64,000 nucleotides of DNA from Gordonia sp. SL306 (GCF_026625785.1 NZ_CP113063.1:1922001-1986000); one strand, 5' to 3'; positions 46,816-56,127 are shown, counted from the stretch's first letter. Translations and numbers: made by a program. Notes: generated from the letters alone by a model not told the origin.

Positions 46816-46846
46816 TTGACCTTGACACGGTGACAAGGTCTTGACT
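46816..46846 (+). promoter_or_regulatory. MerR-type promoter with 23-bp dyad
   Basis: TTGACC (46816-46821) and TTGACT (46841-46846) are spaced 19 bp apart, the long spacer typical of MerR-controlled promoters. Between and across lies GACCTTG-ACACGGTGA-CAAGGTC (46818-46840), symmetric except one A/A pair. It precedes the HEAT gene; the regulator is the second gene. The -10 is poor (TTGACT), as expected for an activated promoter. Confidence 0.75.
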
Positions 46847-46867
46847 GGTGTCGAGGAGGTGATCGCG

Positions 46868-47545
46868 ATGAACAACGCAATTCGTGACGATCGGCAAGCC
46901 CGGCTGATCGAGGCCCTGTCGGCTCCGCAGTCGTCGACCCGACTGCAAGCGGCGCTGGCCGCCGGGACATACCCGGATGATGCGCTGGTCGAGGTGCTGG
47001 TGGGGCGCTGTGGCGTCGAACCGGACTTCTTCGTACGCGACATGCTGACGTGGGCTCTCACCCGCTGTGCAGCAGGCGTCACCATTGCGCGACTGCTCGG
47101 CGAGCTCACCTCGGCCACACCGCAGGCCCGCAGCCAGGCGTTGCACACGCTGTCGAAGATCGGCGACCACACGGTCTGGGAGAAGATCCCCCATGGGCTG
47201 CTCCATGATCCCGACGACGACGTCGCGCGCAGTGCCTGGCGCGCGGCGGTCGTCCTGGCTCCGCACGATCAAAGTGCCGTTCTCGCACGAGAACTGGCGA
47301 CCGAGTTGGGCCGCGGCGACTGGGAGATGCAGCGCAGTCTGAGCCGCGCGCTCCTCACCCTCGGCGATCCGGTGCTCCCGTTGCTGGCGGTCGCACGTAC
47401 GGGTCGCAACCGGGCCGTGCGTGAGCATGCCGTCGCCACCGAGCACCTCATCGAGGACCCGGACAGCGATTTCTCGGCTGCGGTGGATCAGGCGCGACGG
47501 GTGCTCTCGTTGACGGACGCGCCGTCGCCGGGCACCGAATGCTGA
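46868..47545 (+). CDS. HEAT-repeat protein
   Basis: A 225-aa protein made of helical HEAT-like repeats from about residue 10 to 200 (RLQAALAAGTYPDDALVEVL, then LTRCAAGVTIARLLGELTSA and ARSQALHTLSKIGDHTVWEK). ATG at 46868 with GAGGAGGT 6-7 bases upstream; the earlier TTG at 46841 is inside the promoter. Seven-base overlap with the MerR-HEAT gene, so they are coupled. HEAT repeats bind proteins; a partner for the MerR-HEAT regulator is the likely role, but this is inference. Confidence 0.85.
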   Translation: MNNAIRDDRQARLIEALSAPQSSTRLQAALAAGTYPDDALVEVLVGRCGVEPDFFVRDMLTWALTRCAAGVTIARLLGELTSATPQARSQALHTLSKIGDHTVWEKIPHGLLHDPDDDVARSAWRAAVVLAPHDQSAVLARELATELGRGDWEMQRSLSRALLTLGDPVLPLLAVARTGRNRAVREHAVATEHLIEDPDSDFSAAVDQARRVLSLTDAPSPGTEC

Positions 47546-48537
47546 TCGGTGAGGTGTCGCAGCACTCCGGCGTGAGCACCCGGATGTTGCGGCACTACGA
47601 CCGGCTCGGTCTCGTGGCGCCTGCCGGCCGCACGTCCGGCGGGTATCGCGAGTACTCGACGGACGACATCGCGCGGCTGTTCCGGGTGGAGGGACTCCGA
47701 TCACTCGGATTGTCGCTGGCCGAGGTACGGCGGGTGCTGGACGCACCAGGATCCGCCGAGCCGGCCGCACTGATCGGCGAACTCGTCGACCAGTCACGCC
47801 GCCGTCTCGCCCGCGAGGAGGAGCTGCTGGCTCTGCTCCGGCGCATCGAGGCGTCCACCCCGGCGGATTGGGAGGACGTGCTGCGAGCGGTGCGACTGAT
47901 GCACGACCTCGGATCGGATTCCGCAGGCGTGCGCTATCGGGCGGCTCTCGCGGCGATGGGTCACCAGCTCTCGTCCGAGGCCGTCGCCGACGCCGTCCTG
48001 GCCGAAGCGGACCCCAACGTGTCCGGCGCACTGACCTGGGCGCTGGCCGCCACCGGAGACGCGGCCGGCACGGCCGTGTTGGCTGCGGGCCTGCAATCCG
48101 ACGATGCGCAGGTACGACGGCGCGCGGTGTCGGCCGTCGCGGAGCTCGCAGGTCCCGCGGTGGCCGACGTGCTCCGCGGCGCGCTCACCGACACCGACGT
48201 CGTCGTCCGCAGCCGGGCGGCGATGGCTCTCGGGGCGCGCGGCGACCGGGAGGTGGTGCCGACGCTCATCGACATGGTGGTCGCCGGGACCAACGATGTC
48301 GATGCCGCCGACCTGCTCCGCGATCTGGCGCACACGTCCGGCACCGCCGATCAGGTCGCAGCTGATCTCGGTCGGCTGCTCGACGACGAGGCGGTATCGC
48401 CCGCCGCGCGGAGCCGTCTCGCACAGGCTCTGGTGGAGCTGCCCGGCGACGTGGCCGTCGGCATCCTCACCGGGTTGGTCGACGACGACGATCCCGCCGT
48501 CGCGGCCGTCGCGGCGATGCGAGCGCACCGGAGGTGA
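47539..48537 (+). CDS. MerR regulator fused to HEAT repeats
   Basis: A 332-aa protein. The N-terminal winged helix is MerR (LIGEVSQHSGVSTRMLRHYD, then RTSGGYREYSTDDIARLFRV). The C-terminal two-thirds is HEAT repeats (GLQSDDAQVRRRAVSAVAEL, DTDVVVRSRAAMALGARGDR) in place of the small ligand domain usual for MerR. It overlaps the HEAT gene by 7 bp and is probably the activator of the promoter at 46816. The stimulus is unknown. The protein is larger than most MerR proteins. Confidence 0.87.
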   Translation: MLIGEVSQHSGVSTRMLRHYDRLGLVAPAGRTSGGYREYSTDDIARLFRVEGLRSLGLSLAEVRRVLDAPGSAEPAALIGELVDQSRRRLAREEELLALLRRIEASTPADWEDVLRAVRLMHDLGSDSAGVRYRAALAAMGHQLSSEAVADAVLAEADPNVSGALTWALAATGDAAGTAVLAAGLQSDDAQVRRRAVSAVAELAGPAVADVLRGALTDTDVVVRSRAAMALGARGDREVVPTLIDMVVAGTNDVDAADLLRDLAHTSGTADQVAADLGRLLDDEAVSPAARSRLAQALVELPGDVAVGILTGLVDDDDPAVAAVAAMRAHRR

Positions 48538-48655
48538 TCTCGCCGGTCGCGGGCCGGGTCGCGCGACTCGCGGCGGTCGCGACCCGGGTGGCCCGCGCCG
48601 CGACCGCCCATCGCATGGCACCATAAGCGCAGAGCACCGAGATACGGAGGATGCA

Positions 48656-49195
48656 GTGAGCCGCAACGAGCACGGCCAACCCGCAGACGGCACCGGATCG
48701 GTCCCGTCCATCCCGCTGTCGGACCCCACGCTGGGTCGCGACGGGGAGCCCAGTATCGGGAACCTGGTGAAGGACGCCACCGCGAATGTGTCCACGCTGT
48801 TCCGATCCGAGGTGGCGCTGGCAAAGGCCGAACTCGTCGGGGAGGCGAAGAAGGCGGGCGCCGGCACCGGTCTGCTGGTCGTCGCCGGGGTGATGGCCCT
48901 CTATTCGAGCTTCTTCTTTTTCTTCTTCCTCGCCGAGTTGCTGGACAACTGGATGCCGCGGTGGCTGGCGTTCCTGATCGTCTTCCTGATCCTGGTGCTG
49001 ATCACCGTCGTCATGGCGTTCGTCGGCTACGTGCTCTTCCGCAAGGTCAGGGGCCCCAAGAAGACGATCGAATCGGTCCGGGAGGTGCAGACGGTGCTGC
49101 CGGGCAAGCACCCCGCCGACGTCTCGCCGACGTCCGCGACACGGACCGGCGATCATCCCGAGATCCCTCGCGCGCACGACCCCGGGCGGAGATGA
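48656..49195 (+). CDS. Phage-holin-like membrane protein (Rv3669-like)
   Basis: A 179-aa protein with two hydrophobic helices (LLVVAGVMALYSSFFFFFFL and WLAFLIVFLILVLITVVMAF) in the middle and polar ends, as in the PF07332 holin-superfamily-III proteins. A run of six phenylalanines comes from a T-rich stretch on the plus strand. GTG at 48656 is preceded by CGGAGGA. The position matches Rv3669. No lysis role is implied; function unknown. Confidence 0.85.
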   Translation: MSRNEHGQPADGTGSVPSIPLSDPTLGRDGEPSIGNLVKDATANVSTLFRSEVALAKAELVGEAKKAGAGTGLLVVAGVMALYSSFFFFFFLAELLDNWMPRWLAFLIVFLILVLITVVMAFVGYVLFRKVRGPKKTIESVREVQTVLPGKHPADVSPTSATRTGDHPEIPRAHDPGRR

Positions 49196-49198
49196 CCG

Positions 49199-50143
49199 TT
49201 GGCGGTCCCGCCTGACCCGTCGAGCGTCCGGGTTCCCGGAAACTGGCATCACTTCGACGTCCGGGCGAACGGGGTCCGCTTCCACGCTGTCGAGGCGGAC
49301 GGCCGATGGCTCGCCGACCGCCCCCTGGTTCTGCTCCTGCACGGCTTCGGTGAGTTCTGGTGGAGCTGGCGACATCAGATCGCCGCGCTGACCGATGCCG
49401 GATACCGAGCCGTCGCCGTCGACCTGCGCGGGTACGGCGACTCCGACAAGCCGCCGCGCGGTTACGACGGCTGGTCACTGGCCGGTGACACGAACGGTCT
49501 GGTGCGCGCCCTGGGGCACACCGAGGCCGCGCTCGTCGGGCATGCCGACGGCGGCCTGGTGTGCTGGGCGACCGCCACGTTGCATCCCCGGGTGGTGAAC
49601 CGGATCGCCGTCATAGCGTCACCGCATCCGCGTGCTCTGCGTCGGGAAGTGCTGCGCAACCGGGCGCAGCGATCGGCCTTCCTCACGGGATTCCTGCGGA
49701 ACCAGTTGCCGCGGATGGGCGAACGGCACCTGACCCGCCGCGACGGCGCATACATCGAGCAGTACTTCCGTGAACGCGCCGCGCATGATTGGCAGCAGAC
49801 CGACGAGTTCGCCGAGGCCGTCGAGCGGAACCGATCGGCGATCCAGATCCCATACGTCGCTCATTGCAGCCTGGAGTATCAGCGCTGGGCATTCCGGTCG
49901 CAGTTCCGTCCAGACGGAATGCGCTTCATGGAGTTGATGAATCAGCAGCTGCACATTCCGGTACTCGCGCTGCGCGGCCGGGAGGATCCGTACATCCTGG
50001 ATCACCTGATGACCGCCGGCAACCGGTGGTCTGCGCACATGGATTACTGGCAGATCGACGGCAGCGGCCACTTCGCCCACCAGGAACGGCCCGATCAGGT
50101 CAACGAACGACTGGTCGAGTTGCTCTCGCGCGAACCCGCGTAG
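49199..50143 (+). CDS. Alpha/beta hydrolase, epoxide-hydrolase-like (Rv3670/ephE-like)
   Basis: A 314-aa hydrolase. LLLHGFGEFWWSWRHQIAAL is the oxyanion region and LVGHADGGLVCWA the nucleophile elbow, with Asp in place of the usual Ser, as in epoxide hydrolases and dehalogenases. The His is in DGSGHFAHQERP. TTG at 49199 starts right after the previous stop region; other start codons are not obvious. It resembles Rv3670 (ephE). Its substrate is unknown; an epoxide is likely. Confidence 0.87.
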   Translation: MAVPPDPSSVRVPGNWHHFDVRANGVRFHAVEADGRWLADRPLVLLLHGFGEFWWSWRHQIAALTDAGYRAVAVDLRGYGDSDKPPRGYDGWSLAGDTNGLVRALGHTEAALVGHADGGLVCWATATLHPRVVNRIAVIASPHPRALRREVLRNRAQRSAFLTGFLRNQLPRMGERHLTRRDGAYIEQYFRERAAHDWQQTDEFAEAVERNRSAIQIPYVAHCSLEYQRWAFRSQFRPDGMRFMELMNQQLHIPVLALRGREDPYILDHLMTAGNRWSAHMDYWQIDGSGHFAHQERPDQVNERLVELLSREPA

Positions 50144-50194
50144 CGGTACCCGCCACCCGTCGATCGGCCGAGCGGCCGCAGTTCCCCGCCGCGC

Positions 50195-51394
50195 TCAGGC
50201 GTGAACGCAGGATTCTGTGCTGACCCGTGACGACCGGTTCTCCGAGTCGGTGAAATTCGACTGAACCTGCTTGGCGGTCAACACGAAGCCGGTCTGGTCT
50301 GCGGTGTCCTCGGCAGCGCCGAAGACGACGCCGAGCACCTCGCCGTCCGAGTTGATCATCGGGCCACCCGAATTGCCCTGACGGATCTGGCCGCGGACGG
50401 TGTACACCTCACGCAGAATCCGGCCGGTGCGGTAGATGTCCGGACCGGACAGATTGATGACCTCACGCACCCGAACGGGATTCACCGCGAACGGGCCCGC
50501 CTCGGGATAGCCGAGGACGATCGCGTCGTCGCCGGGTGACGCCTCCTTGTCGGCGAACTTCAGTGGCGGCGCGGTCAATCCCGGGACGTCGAGCACCGCG
50601 ATGTCGTTGCTGCTGTCGAAGAGCACCACCCGCGCAGGCAACTGCTGGCCGCTCGGGGCGGAGACCGAGAGACGGCGCGTACCCGCGACCACGTGGGCAT
50701 TGGTCATCACGCGTTCCGGCGACACCACGAAACCACTGCCCTCGAGGGCCTGTCGACAACTCGGCGCGGTCCCCTCGATCTTCATGACGCTGGGACGCGT
50801 CTGGTTCACGACGGGCAACTGGACCACCGACGGATCGGGCGGACCGACATTGACGACGGGAGTCCGGCCGAACGGTCCGATCACCTGCGGCAAGCCCGAA
50901 TTGTCCAGCAGCGCACTGAAGTCCCGGGGCAGATCGCGCAGCCACTGCGGGGCGAACACGTCGACTCCGCCGAGCACCTTGGAGCCGCGGACCGCGCTCG
51001 AGAGCTGGGTCTCGGTGGAGCTGCTCAACGGGATCGCCAGCAGCCATGCCGCCACGAGCACGGCGATCACCTGCAGGACCAAGCCGATCACGCTGTCGAT
51101 CCGGCGCACGCCCCTCGACCGAATACCGCTTCGCGCGGCCCGGCCGAGGATCATTCCCGACACCTCGCCGACGATGATCAGCCCAACCAGCAACACCACG
51201 CCGACCAACAACCGCACCGTACTGTCGTCGAACCTCGAGATGATGTGCGGCGCAAGCAGGATTCCGGCGACGGCCCCCAGGATGACCCCCAGGAACGCCA
51301 GCGCCGAGGCCACCGCGCCCTGACGGTACCCACTGGCCGCGGCCAGCACGGCGATCACCACGACGATGAGATCCACCCATCCGGAACCGCTCAC
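50195..51394 (-). CDS. marP: Membrane serine protease MarP
   Basis: A 399-aa acid-resistance protease. Four transmembrane helices fill residues 1-150 (VDLIVVVIAVLAAASGYRQG and ILGRAARSG...), followed by a chymotrypsin-like domain with the catalytic triad: His in MTNAHVVAGT, Asp in SNDIAVLDVPG, Ser in RQGNSGGPMI. In M. tuberculosis MarP processes a peptidoglycan hydrolase at low pH. The GTG overlaps the previous stop as GTGA. It is convergent with the ephE-like gene. Confidence 0.94.
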   Translation of the reverse strand: MSGSGWVDLIVVVIAVLAAASGYRQGAVASALAFLGVILGAVAGILLAPHIISRFDDSTVRLLVGVVLLVGLIIVGEVSGMILGRAARSGIRSRGVRRIDSVIGLVLQVIAVLVAAWLLAIPLSSSTETQLSSAVRGSKVLGGVDVFAPQWLRDLPRDFSALLDNSGLPQVIGPFGRTPVVNVGPPDPSVVQLPVVNQTRPSVMKIEGTAPSCRQALEGSGFVVSPERVMTNAHVVAGTRRLSVSAPSGQQLPARVVLFDSSNDIAVLDVPGLTAPPLKFADKEASPGDDAIVLGYPEAGPFAVNPVRVREVINLSGPDIYRTGRILREVYTVRGQIRQGNSGGPMINSDGEVLGVVFGAAEDTADQTGFVLTAKQVQSNFTDSENRSSRVSTESCVHA

Positions 51395-52305
51395 CTATGT
51401 CCACCCTCACCGCGATCGGGATCGCCGACCGCCTGATGCATCGCCTCCGGCAGCACCGCTGAATGGCCGGTCATCTGGGGACTCCCGGCGTCACTGACCT
51501 CGCTCGCAGTGCTCCCGGCGGCCGCTGCCTCAATGGCGTCCTCCAGCGGACGCACATCGGACTTGTCCCACGGCACATCCCATCCCGACACCTCGCTGAT
51601 GGCCGCGATGAGACCGCCGGTGAATCCCCACACCAGCAGACCGTCGACCATGAACGCCGGTCCACGATAGGCGCTCGCCCCCAGCACTTTCCGTTGCACC
51701 TGGAAGCGATTCTCCGGCGCCAGCAGCGACCGCAGGTTGACCCGGGCGACCCGCGACGTCTCGGCGGTGTCCATCACCTGCACGTCGCCCGGCCGCTCCC
51801 AGTGCGCGAGCACGGGGATGACGTCGAACGCCGACACCGGGACGGGGAAAGACGGCAGGTTCGCCACCACATGCACGCCGTCGGCGATCAGACCGGTCTC
51901 CTCGTTCGCCTCTCGTAGCGCGGTACCCACCGGGTAGTCGTCGCCGGAATCCATGGCGCCACCGGGGAAGGCGACCTGCCCGCTGTGCTGCCGGAGCGTC
52001 GCGGCACGTTCGGTCAGCAAGATCTCGGCGTCGGCCGGCAGTCCACCCGGATGGTCGGGCGCCTCGTCCCAACTGCCCGAGATCAGCACCAGGACAGCGG
52101 CGGCACGGCGGTTCCGACCGATCATCGAGGCCCACCGGGTCCGATCTCCACCCCGATTGAGGACCGCGTCGGTGACGGCACCGACATTGCCCGTCACCGC
52201 GCGCATCCATGGCGGGATCTGTCCGGTCGGCACCAGCGGCCCGACCGGTGAGACCTGCTCGTCGCGGTCGGTCATGTCACGGTCGGTCATGTCGCGGTCG
52301 GTCAT
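51391..52305 (-). CDS. NUDIX hydrolase, CoA-pyrophosphatase-like
   Basis: A 304-aa hydrolase of the CoA-diphosphatase type. The Nudix box region is GGAMDSGDDYPVGTALREAN, then EETGLIADG, with an aspartate where the standard motif has its first glutamate. The N-terminus is unusual: three tandem MTDRD units from a 15-bp repeat. Therefore three possible starts exist (52305, 52290, 52275). ATG overlaps the TlpA stop (ATGA). It is in the marP operon. Confidence 0.88.
   Translation of the reverse strand: MTDRDMTDRDMTDRDEQVSPVGPLVPTGQIPPWMRAVTGNVGAVTDAVLNRGGDRTRWASMIGRNRRAAAVLVLISGSWDEAPDHPGGLPADAEILLTERAATLRQHSGQVAFPGGAMDSGDDYPVGTALREANEETGLIADGVHVVANLPSFPVPVSAFDVIPVLAHWERPGDVQVMDTAETSRVARVNLRSLLAPENRFQVQRKVLGASAYRGPAFMVDGLLVWGFTGGLIAAISEVSGWDVPWDKSDVRPLEDAIEAAAAGSTASEVSDAGSPQMTGHSAVLPEAMHQAVGDPDRGEGGHR
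52261..52305. repeat. Three 15-bp tandem units coding MTDRD
   Basis: Three copies of GTCGCGGTCGGTCAT (one with A for G at the fourth position) at 52261-52275, 52276-52290 and 52291-52305. Each gives an in-frame start ATG on the minus strand. Such repeats expand or shrink easily. Confidence 0.9.
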
Positions 52306-53051
52306 GTCGTCACCCCCAGGTATTGCCGGACCGCGGCGGCGATCTGGTCGGGATCGTCGAAGACCTGCGGGAGCACCTTGGCGACGGTGCCGTCGGCGCG
52401 CACCAGGATCGTCGACGGGAAGACCCGCGGGGCCTTGAGCGCGCCGGCGATGCGGGCGTCGGGATCCATGACGACGGGCAGGTGGACGTTGTTCTCGGTG
52501 AGGAACCGCAGCGCCAGATAGGGATTCTGCGCACCCTCCTGGGCGTGGACGGCCAGGACCGTCACCTTGTCACCGGCACGCTGCGCGTAGCCGGCCATCT
52601 CCGGCAACTCGCGACGACACGGCAGGCACCAGACCGCCCACATGTTCACGACCATCGGTTTCCCGGCGGTGCCCGCCCCGACGTCGTACGGCTTGCCGTC
52701 CGCCAGGCACGGCGCGGTCACGCCCGCGAGGACCGACCCCGGACCGACCGGGAGGCCGGTCTGGGGGCAGGGTTCGAGAGCGGCATCGCGTCGGGCCTGG
52801 GCCAGCTGGCCCTCGTCCACCTGGGCGTCGGTCGCCTTCGGACCGGTCGCAGTCGCCGGGTCCGATACGCCGGCCGGATCGTCGTCACCGCGTGGCCAGA
52901 TCGCCACCACCAGGGCGATCATCACGACGATGAAGACCAGGGTCCATCGCGCTGATGCCGGGAAGCGCCCGCGCGGGGGTCGCGACGGTTCCGGTGGGCC
53001 GGGCTCGGATTCCGCGGCACTCGAGCCCTCGTCGGTTGGGGTCTGATTCAC
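52302..53051 (-). CDS. Membrane-anchored thioredoxin-like (TlpA) protein
   Basis: A 249-aa protein: basic/Pro-rich N-terminus, one transmembrane helix ([19 protein letters not shown], about residues 34-52), then a thioredoxin fold with the redox motif [15 protein letters not shown] near residue 150 and the cis-Pro segment [14 protein letters not shown] at 53051 overlaps the nth stop (GTGA). It faces the outside and likely reduces exported disulfides or serves cytochrome c biogenesis; matches Rv3673c. Confidence 0.9.
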   Translation of the reverse strand: MNQTPTDEGSSAAESEPGPPEPSRPPRGRFPASARWTLVFIVVMIALVVAIWPRGDDDPAGVSDPATATGPKATDAQVDEGQLAQARRDAALEPCPQTGLPVGPGSVLAGVTAPCLADGKPYDVGAGTAGKPMVVNMWAVWCLPCRRELPEMAGYAQRAGDKVTVLAVHAQEGAQNPYLALRFLTENNVHLPVVMDPDARIAGALKAPRVFPSTILVRADGTVAKVLPQVFDDPDQIAAAVRQYLGVTT

Positions 53052-53845
53052 TGCGCTGTGATCCCCGCCAACTGCAGCAGGTGATCGGTCTCGGGTCCCT
53101 TGACCAGCCGGGCGGCCTCGGTCTTGTCCATCGGACCGGTTCCGACCGCCGGGCAGTCCTTCGCCAGGATGCAGACGCCGCAGGCCGGCTTGCGGGCGTG
53201 ACACACGCGTCGCCCGTGGAAGATCACCCGATGCGAGAGATCCGTCCATTCCTTCCGCTCGATCAGTTCACCGACTGCACGCTCGATCTTGACCGGATCG
53301 GATTCGTTGGTCCATCCCCACCGACCGACCAGCCTCGCGAAATGGGTGTCGACGGTGATGCCGGGCACCCCGAAGGCGTTCCCGAGTACGACGTTGGCGG
53401 TCTTACGTCCGAACCCGGGCAGTGTGACCAGCTCTTTCAGTGTGTTCGGGACCTCGCCGTCGAACCGCTCGACGAGCGCCTGACCCAGGCCGATGATCGA
53501 GTTGGCCTTGTTCCGGTAGAAGCCGGTCGAGCGGATCATCTCCTCGAGTTCGGTGCGGTCGGCCTGCGCGTACGACACGGCGGTCGGATATTTCGCGAAC
53601 AGCGCGGGGGTCACCATGTTGACCCGGACATCGGTGCACTGGGCCGACAGGATGGTGGCGACCGACAGCTCGAGCGGCGTGGTGAAGTCGAGTTCGCAGT
53701 AGACATGCGGGAACGCGACATCGAGGGTCCGGTTCATCCGACGGGCACGACGCACGAGCCCGAGGCGTGTCTGCGCCCCGCCGCTCTTGCGCGGACGGGC
53801 CGACGGAGTCGGCACCGCGGGGTCGGTGGTCTTACGTGCGCTCAC
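53048..53845 (-). CDS. nth: Endonuclease III
   Basis: A 265-aa DNA glycosylase/AP lyase for oxidised pyrimidines. HhH region: [19 protein letters not shown] with the catalytic Lys in GRKTA; the Asp in [10 protein letters not shown]; and the 4Fe-4S cluster [17 protein letters not shown] (C-x6-C-x2-C-x5-C). Basic N-terminal tail of about 40 residues. It is first in the nth-tlpA-nudix-marP operon, with overlaps at each boundary. Confidence 0.96.
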   Translation of the reverse strand: MSARKTTDPAVPTPSARPRKSGGAQTRLGLVRRARRMNRTLDVAFPHVYCELDFTTPLELSVATILSAQCTDVRVNMVTPALFAKYPTAVSYAQADRTELEEMIRSTGFYRNKANSIIGLGQALVERFDGEVPNTLKELVTLPGFGRKTANVVLGNAFGVPGITVDTHFARLVGRWGWTNESDPVKIERAVGELIERKEWTDLSHRVIFHGRRVCHARKPACGVCILAKDCPAVGTGPMDKTEAARLVKGPETDHLLQLAGITAQ

Positions 53846-54003
53846 CGATTCAGGTTAGCCAGATCGTCGCGGCCTGACCGACAGAGACCGTGCGCATCGC
53901 CGGGAACGGGGTGCCCACGACGGTGCTACGCATTGGTAACAAGTCAGTGAAGGCCGCCACTCTGGTTGGCGGGAGACGGATCCGATTGTGTTTACTGGTC
54001 CCC

Positions 54004-54276
54004 ATGCAAGGACTCGCGGCGCTGCTGTTCCCAGCTGTCCTCATGCTTTTCGCGCTGGCGATGGAGAAAGTCCAGAGTCGGATCGATCGCCTCTCGGTTT
54101 CCCGCGATCACGTGGAGGAATTCCTCGAATCGGCCGACGCCGCACACGTGGACACGCTGGCCAAGGAGGGTTTTCCCGCCGCGCTCGACGAGTTCCGCAG
54201 TCGCCGTGGGATCGGTGAACCGGCCCTGCCGACGTCGGATTCGATGCTCTCGTCGTCGCCGAAGCGCGCCAGCTGA
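54004..54276 (+). CDS. Small membrane protein (Rv3675-like)
   Basis: A 90-aa protein: one N-terminal transmembrane helix (MQGLAALLFPAVLMLFALAM) and a charged cytoplasmic-looking part with an amphipathic region, EKVQSRIDRLSVSRDHVEEF. The ATG at 54004 is chosen because the upstream part is basic and unlikely. Position before crp matches Rv3675. Function unknown. Confidence 0.82.
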   Translation: MQGLAALLFPAVLMLFALAMEKVQSRIDRLSVSRDHVEEFLESADAAHVDTLAKEGFPAALDEFRSRRGIGEPALPTSDSMLSSSPKRAS

Positions 54277-54465
54277 CCGCAGAACCGCCATAACCGACGA
54301 AGCCGACTCGCCGCAATGGTCCGGTCCGTGACCCATTCAACACTTATGCTTGGGGCGAGAGTAGCGTTGCACGGGGCAACGCGTCGGCGGGGCGGTATCC
54401 ACGTGCTTGTAGACGCCGGTGACCAGTTGCCACGCGATTGTGGTTTGGACGAGAAAGGTTCCTAG

Positions 54466-55140
54466 GTGGAGGACGTACTGGCGCGGGCTGGCATATTCCA
54501 GGGTGTCGAGCCCTCGGCCGTCGCAGCGCTGACCAAGCAGCTTCAACCGGTCGATTTCCCTCGCGGCCACGTGATCTTCCACGAGGGCGAGCCCGGTGAC
54601 CGGCTCTACATCATCCTGTCGGGCAAGGTGAAGGTCGGGCGTCGCTCTCCTGATGGTCGCGAGAACCTGCTGACGATCATGGGACCGTCGGACATGTTCG
54701 GCGAGCTCTCGATCTTCGACCCCGGGCCCAGGACCTCGTCCGCGACCACGGTGACCGAGGTCCGCGCGGTCTCCATGGATCGCGACGCCCTGCGCGCCTG
54801 GATCAAGGATCGCCCCGAGATCGCCGAACAGCTCCTGCGGGTGCTCGCCCGCCGCCTGCGCCGGACGAACAACAACCTGGCGGATCTCATCTTCACCGAT
54901 GTGCCGGGACGCGTGGCCAAGCAGCTGCTGCAGCTCGCACAGCGGTTCGGCACCCAGGAGGGTGGCGCGCTGCGTGTCACCCACGACCTGACGCAGGAGG
55001 AGATCGCTCAGCTCGTCGGCGCCTCCCGTGAGACGGTCAACAAGGCGCTGGCCGACTTCGCTCAGCGCGGCTGGCTGCGACTCGAGGGCAAGAGCGTGCT
55101 CATCGCCGACTCCGAGCGCCTCGCGCGTCGCGCCCGGTAG
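54466..55140 (+). CDS. crp: cAMP receptor protein
   Basis: A 224-aa CRP/FNR regulator nearly identical to mycobacterial Crp. N-terminal cAMP-binding beta-barrel with [17 protein letters not shown] (Glu, Arg, Thr/Ser contacting cAMP), hinge helix, then [26 protein letters not shown] start matches the mycobacterial start [10 protein letters not shown] perfect 17-bp terminator follows at 55157. Targets in this window: the putative small RNA and acs. Works with the cyclase at 18349. Confidence 0.97.
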   Translation: MEDVLARAGIFQGVEPSAVAALTKQLQPVDFPRGHVIFHEGEPGDRLYIILSGKVKVGRRSPDGRENLLTIMGPSDMFGELSIFDPGPRTSSATTVTEVRAVSMDRDALRAWIKDRPEIAEQLLRVLARRLRRTNNNLADLIFTDVPGRVAKQLLQLAQRFGTQEGGALRVTHDLTQEEIAQLVGASRETVNKALADFAQRGWLRLEGKSVLIADSERLARRAR

Positions 55141-55156
55141 CACCCGAACATCACAC

Positions 55157-55196
55157 AGAACTCCCACGAACACGATGCAGTGTTCGTGGGAGTTCT
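55157..55196. terminator. Terminator between crp and the convergent MBL gene
   Basis: AGAACTCCCACGAACAC (55157-55173) pairs perfectly with GTGTTCGTGGGAGTTCT (55180-55196), loop GATGCA. A 17-bp stem without a clear U-run. Serves both convergent genes. Confidence 0.75.
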
Positions 55197-55218
55197 GCGT
55201 TCGGGTTGTGAACGTGGC

Positions 55219-56061
55219 TCAGTCCCGCAGGTACTCCAGCTGCGCCTTGACCGACATCCGCGCGGCCGGCCACAGCTTCTTGTCGACGTCCGCGTAGACC
55301 TTCCGGACCACCTTCATCGGTTTGGCGTCCTTGGCCGACACACCGAGTTCGTCGAGGGCGGCCACGATCTGGTCGATCCGTTCTTCGCGGTGAGCCTTGT
55401 AGTAGCGCGCCACCGGGCCGACTCGGGGGTGGTCGGGGCCGTGGGCGGGAAGAAGTACCGCGTCTTCTCCCTCCACGATGATCCGGTTGAGGGAGTTCAG
55501 GTAGTCCCGCAGTGTGCCGTCGGACGGATCGATGACGGTGGTCCCGCTGCCCAGGATGGTGTCGCCGGTGAGCAGGGCGCGCTGTCCGTCGCACTCGACG
55601 AGGAAGCTCACCGAATCACCGGTGTGCCCCGGCGTGTCGAGCACGGTGATGCGGACGCCCGCCACCTCGATGACCTCTCGATCAGCGAGGGGTGCCGCAC
55701 CGTGGGTGAACTTCGACGATCGCGCACGCACCGGGGCGTCGACCCGTTTCCGCAGGCGTTTGATGGCACCGGTGTGGTCGAAATGGCGGTGTGAGATCAA
55801 CACGAGCGCGATGCCCGGCTGCTCTGCGATCCGCTTGACGTGGCCCTTCTTGTTGGGCGGCCCCGGATCGACCACCACACATTCCGCATGCCCCGGCGCC
55901 CGCAGAATCCACGTGTTGGTGCCGTCGAGCTCCATGTTCCCCGGGTTGTTGCACAACAGCACCGACGCGTACGGGGTCACCTCGCGGACGACCCCGTACG
56001 CCGGGTGCACCGGCGCCGCGTCGGTTGCGTCACTTCCGTTGTCGGTCATGCCATCCGACAC
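55219..56061 (-). CDS. MBL-fold metallohydrolase (Rv3677c-like)
   Basis: A 280-aa metallo-beta-lactamase-fold hydrolase of the glyoxalase II/RNase-Z-like group. Metal ligands: SHRHFDHTGA (HxHxDH), LDTPGHTGDS, LTGDTILGSGTTVI, and LLPAHGPDHP. Start at ATG 56061. It is convergent with crp and matches Rv3677c. Substrate unknown. Confidence 0.93.
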   Translation of the reverse strand: MSDGMTDNGSDATDAAPVHPAYGVVREVTPYASVLLCNNPGNMELDGTNTWILRAPGHAECVVVDPGPPNKKGHVKRIAEQPGIALVLISHRHFDHTGAIKRLRKRVDAPVRARSSKFTHGAAPLADREVIEVAGVRITVLDTPGHTGDSVSFLVECDGQRALLTGDTILGSGTTVIDPSDGTLRDYLNSLNRIIVEGEDAVLLPAHGPDHPRVGPVARYYKAHREERIDQIVAALDELGVSAKDAKPMKVVRKVYADVDKKLWPAARMSVKAQLEYLRD

Positions 56062-56127
56062 TACCCACAGCGTCTCCGAAGGCAGTGGTTCAGGTCACCG
56101 ATGATGCAAAGTCCGGCGACGTCGCGA

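Noticed and set aside
54366..54383. Crp autoregulation site upstream of crp
   Set aside because: Only a loose GGTGA...CCAC pattern near 54417 and a GTTGC/GCAAC stem; neither fits the CRP consensus.
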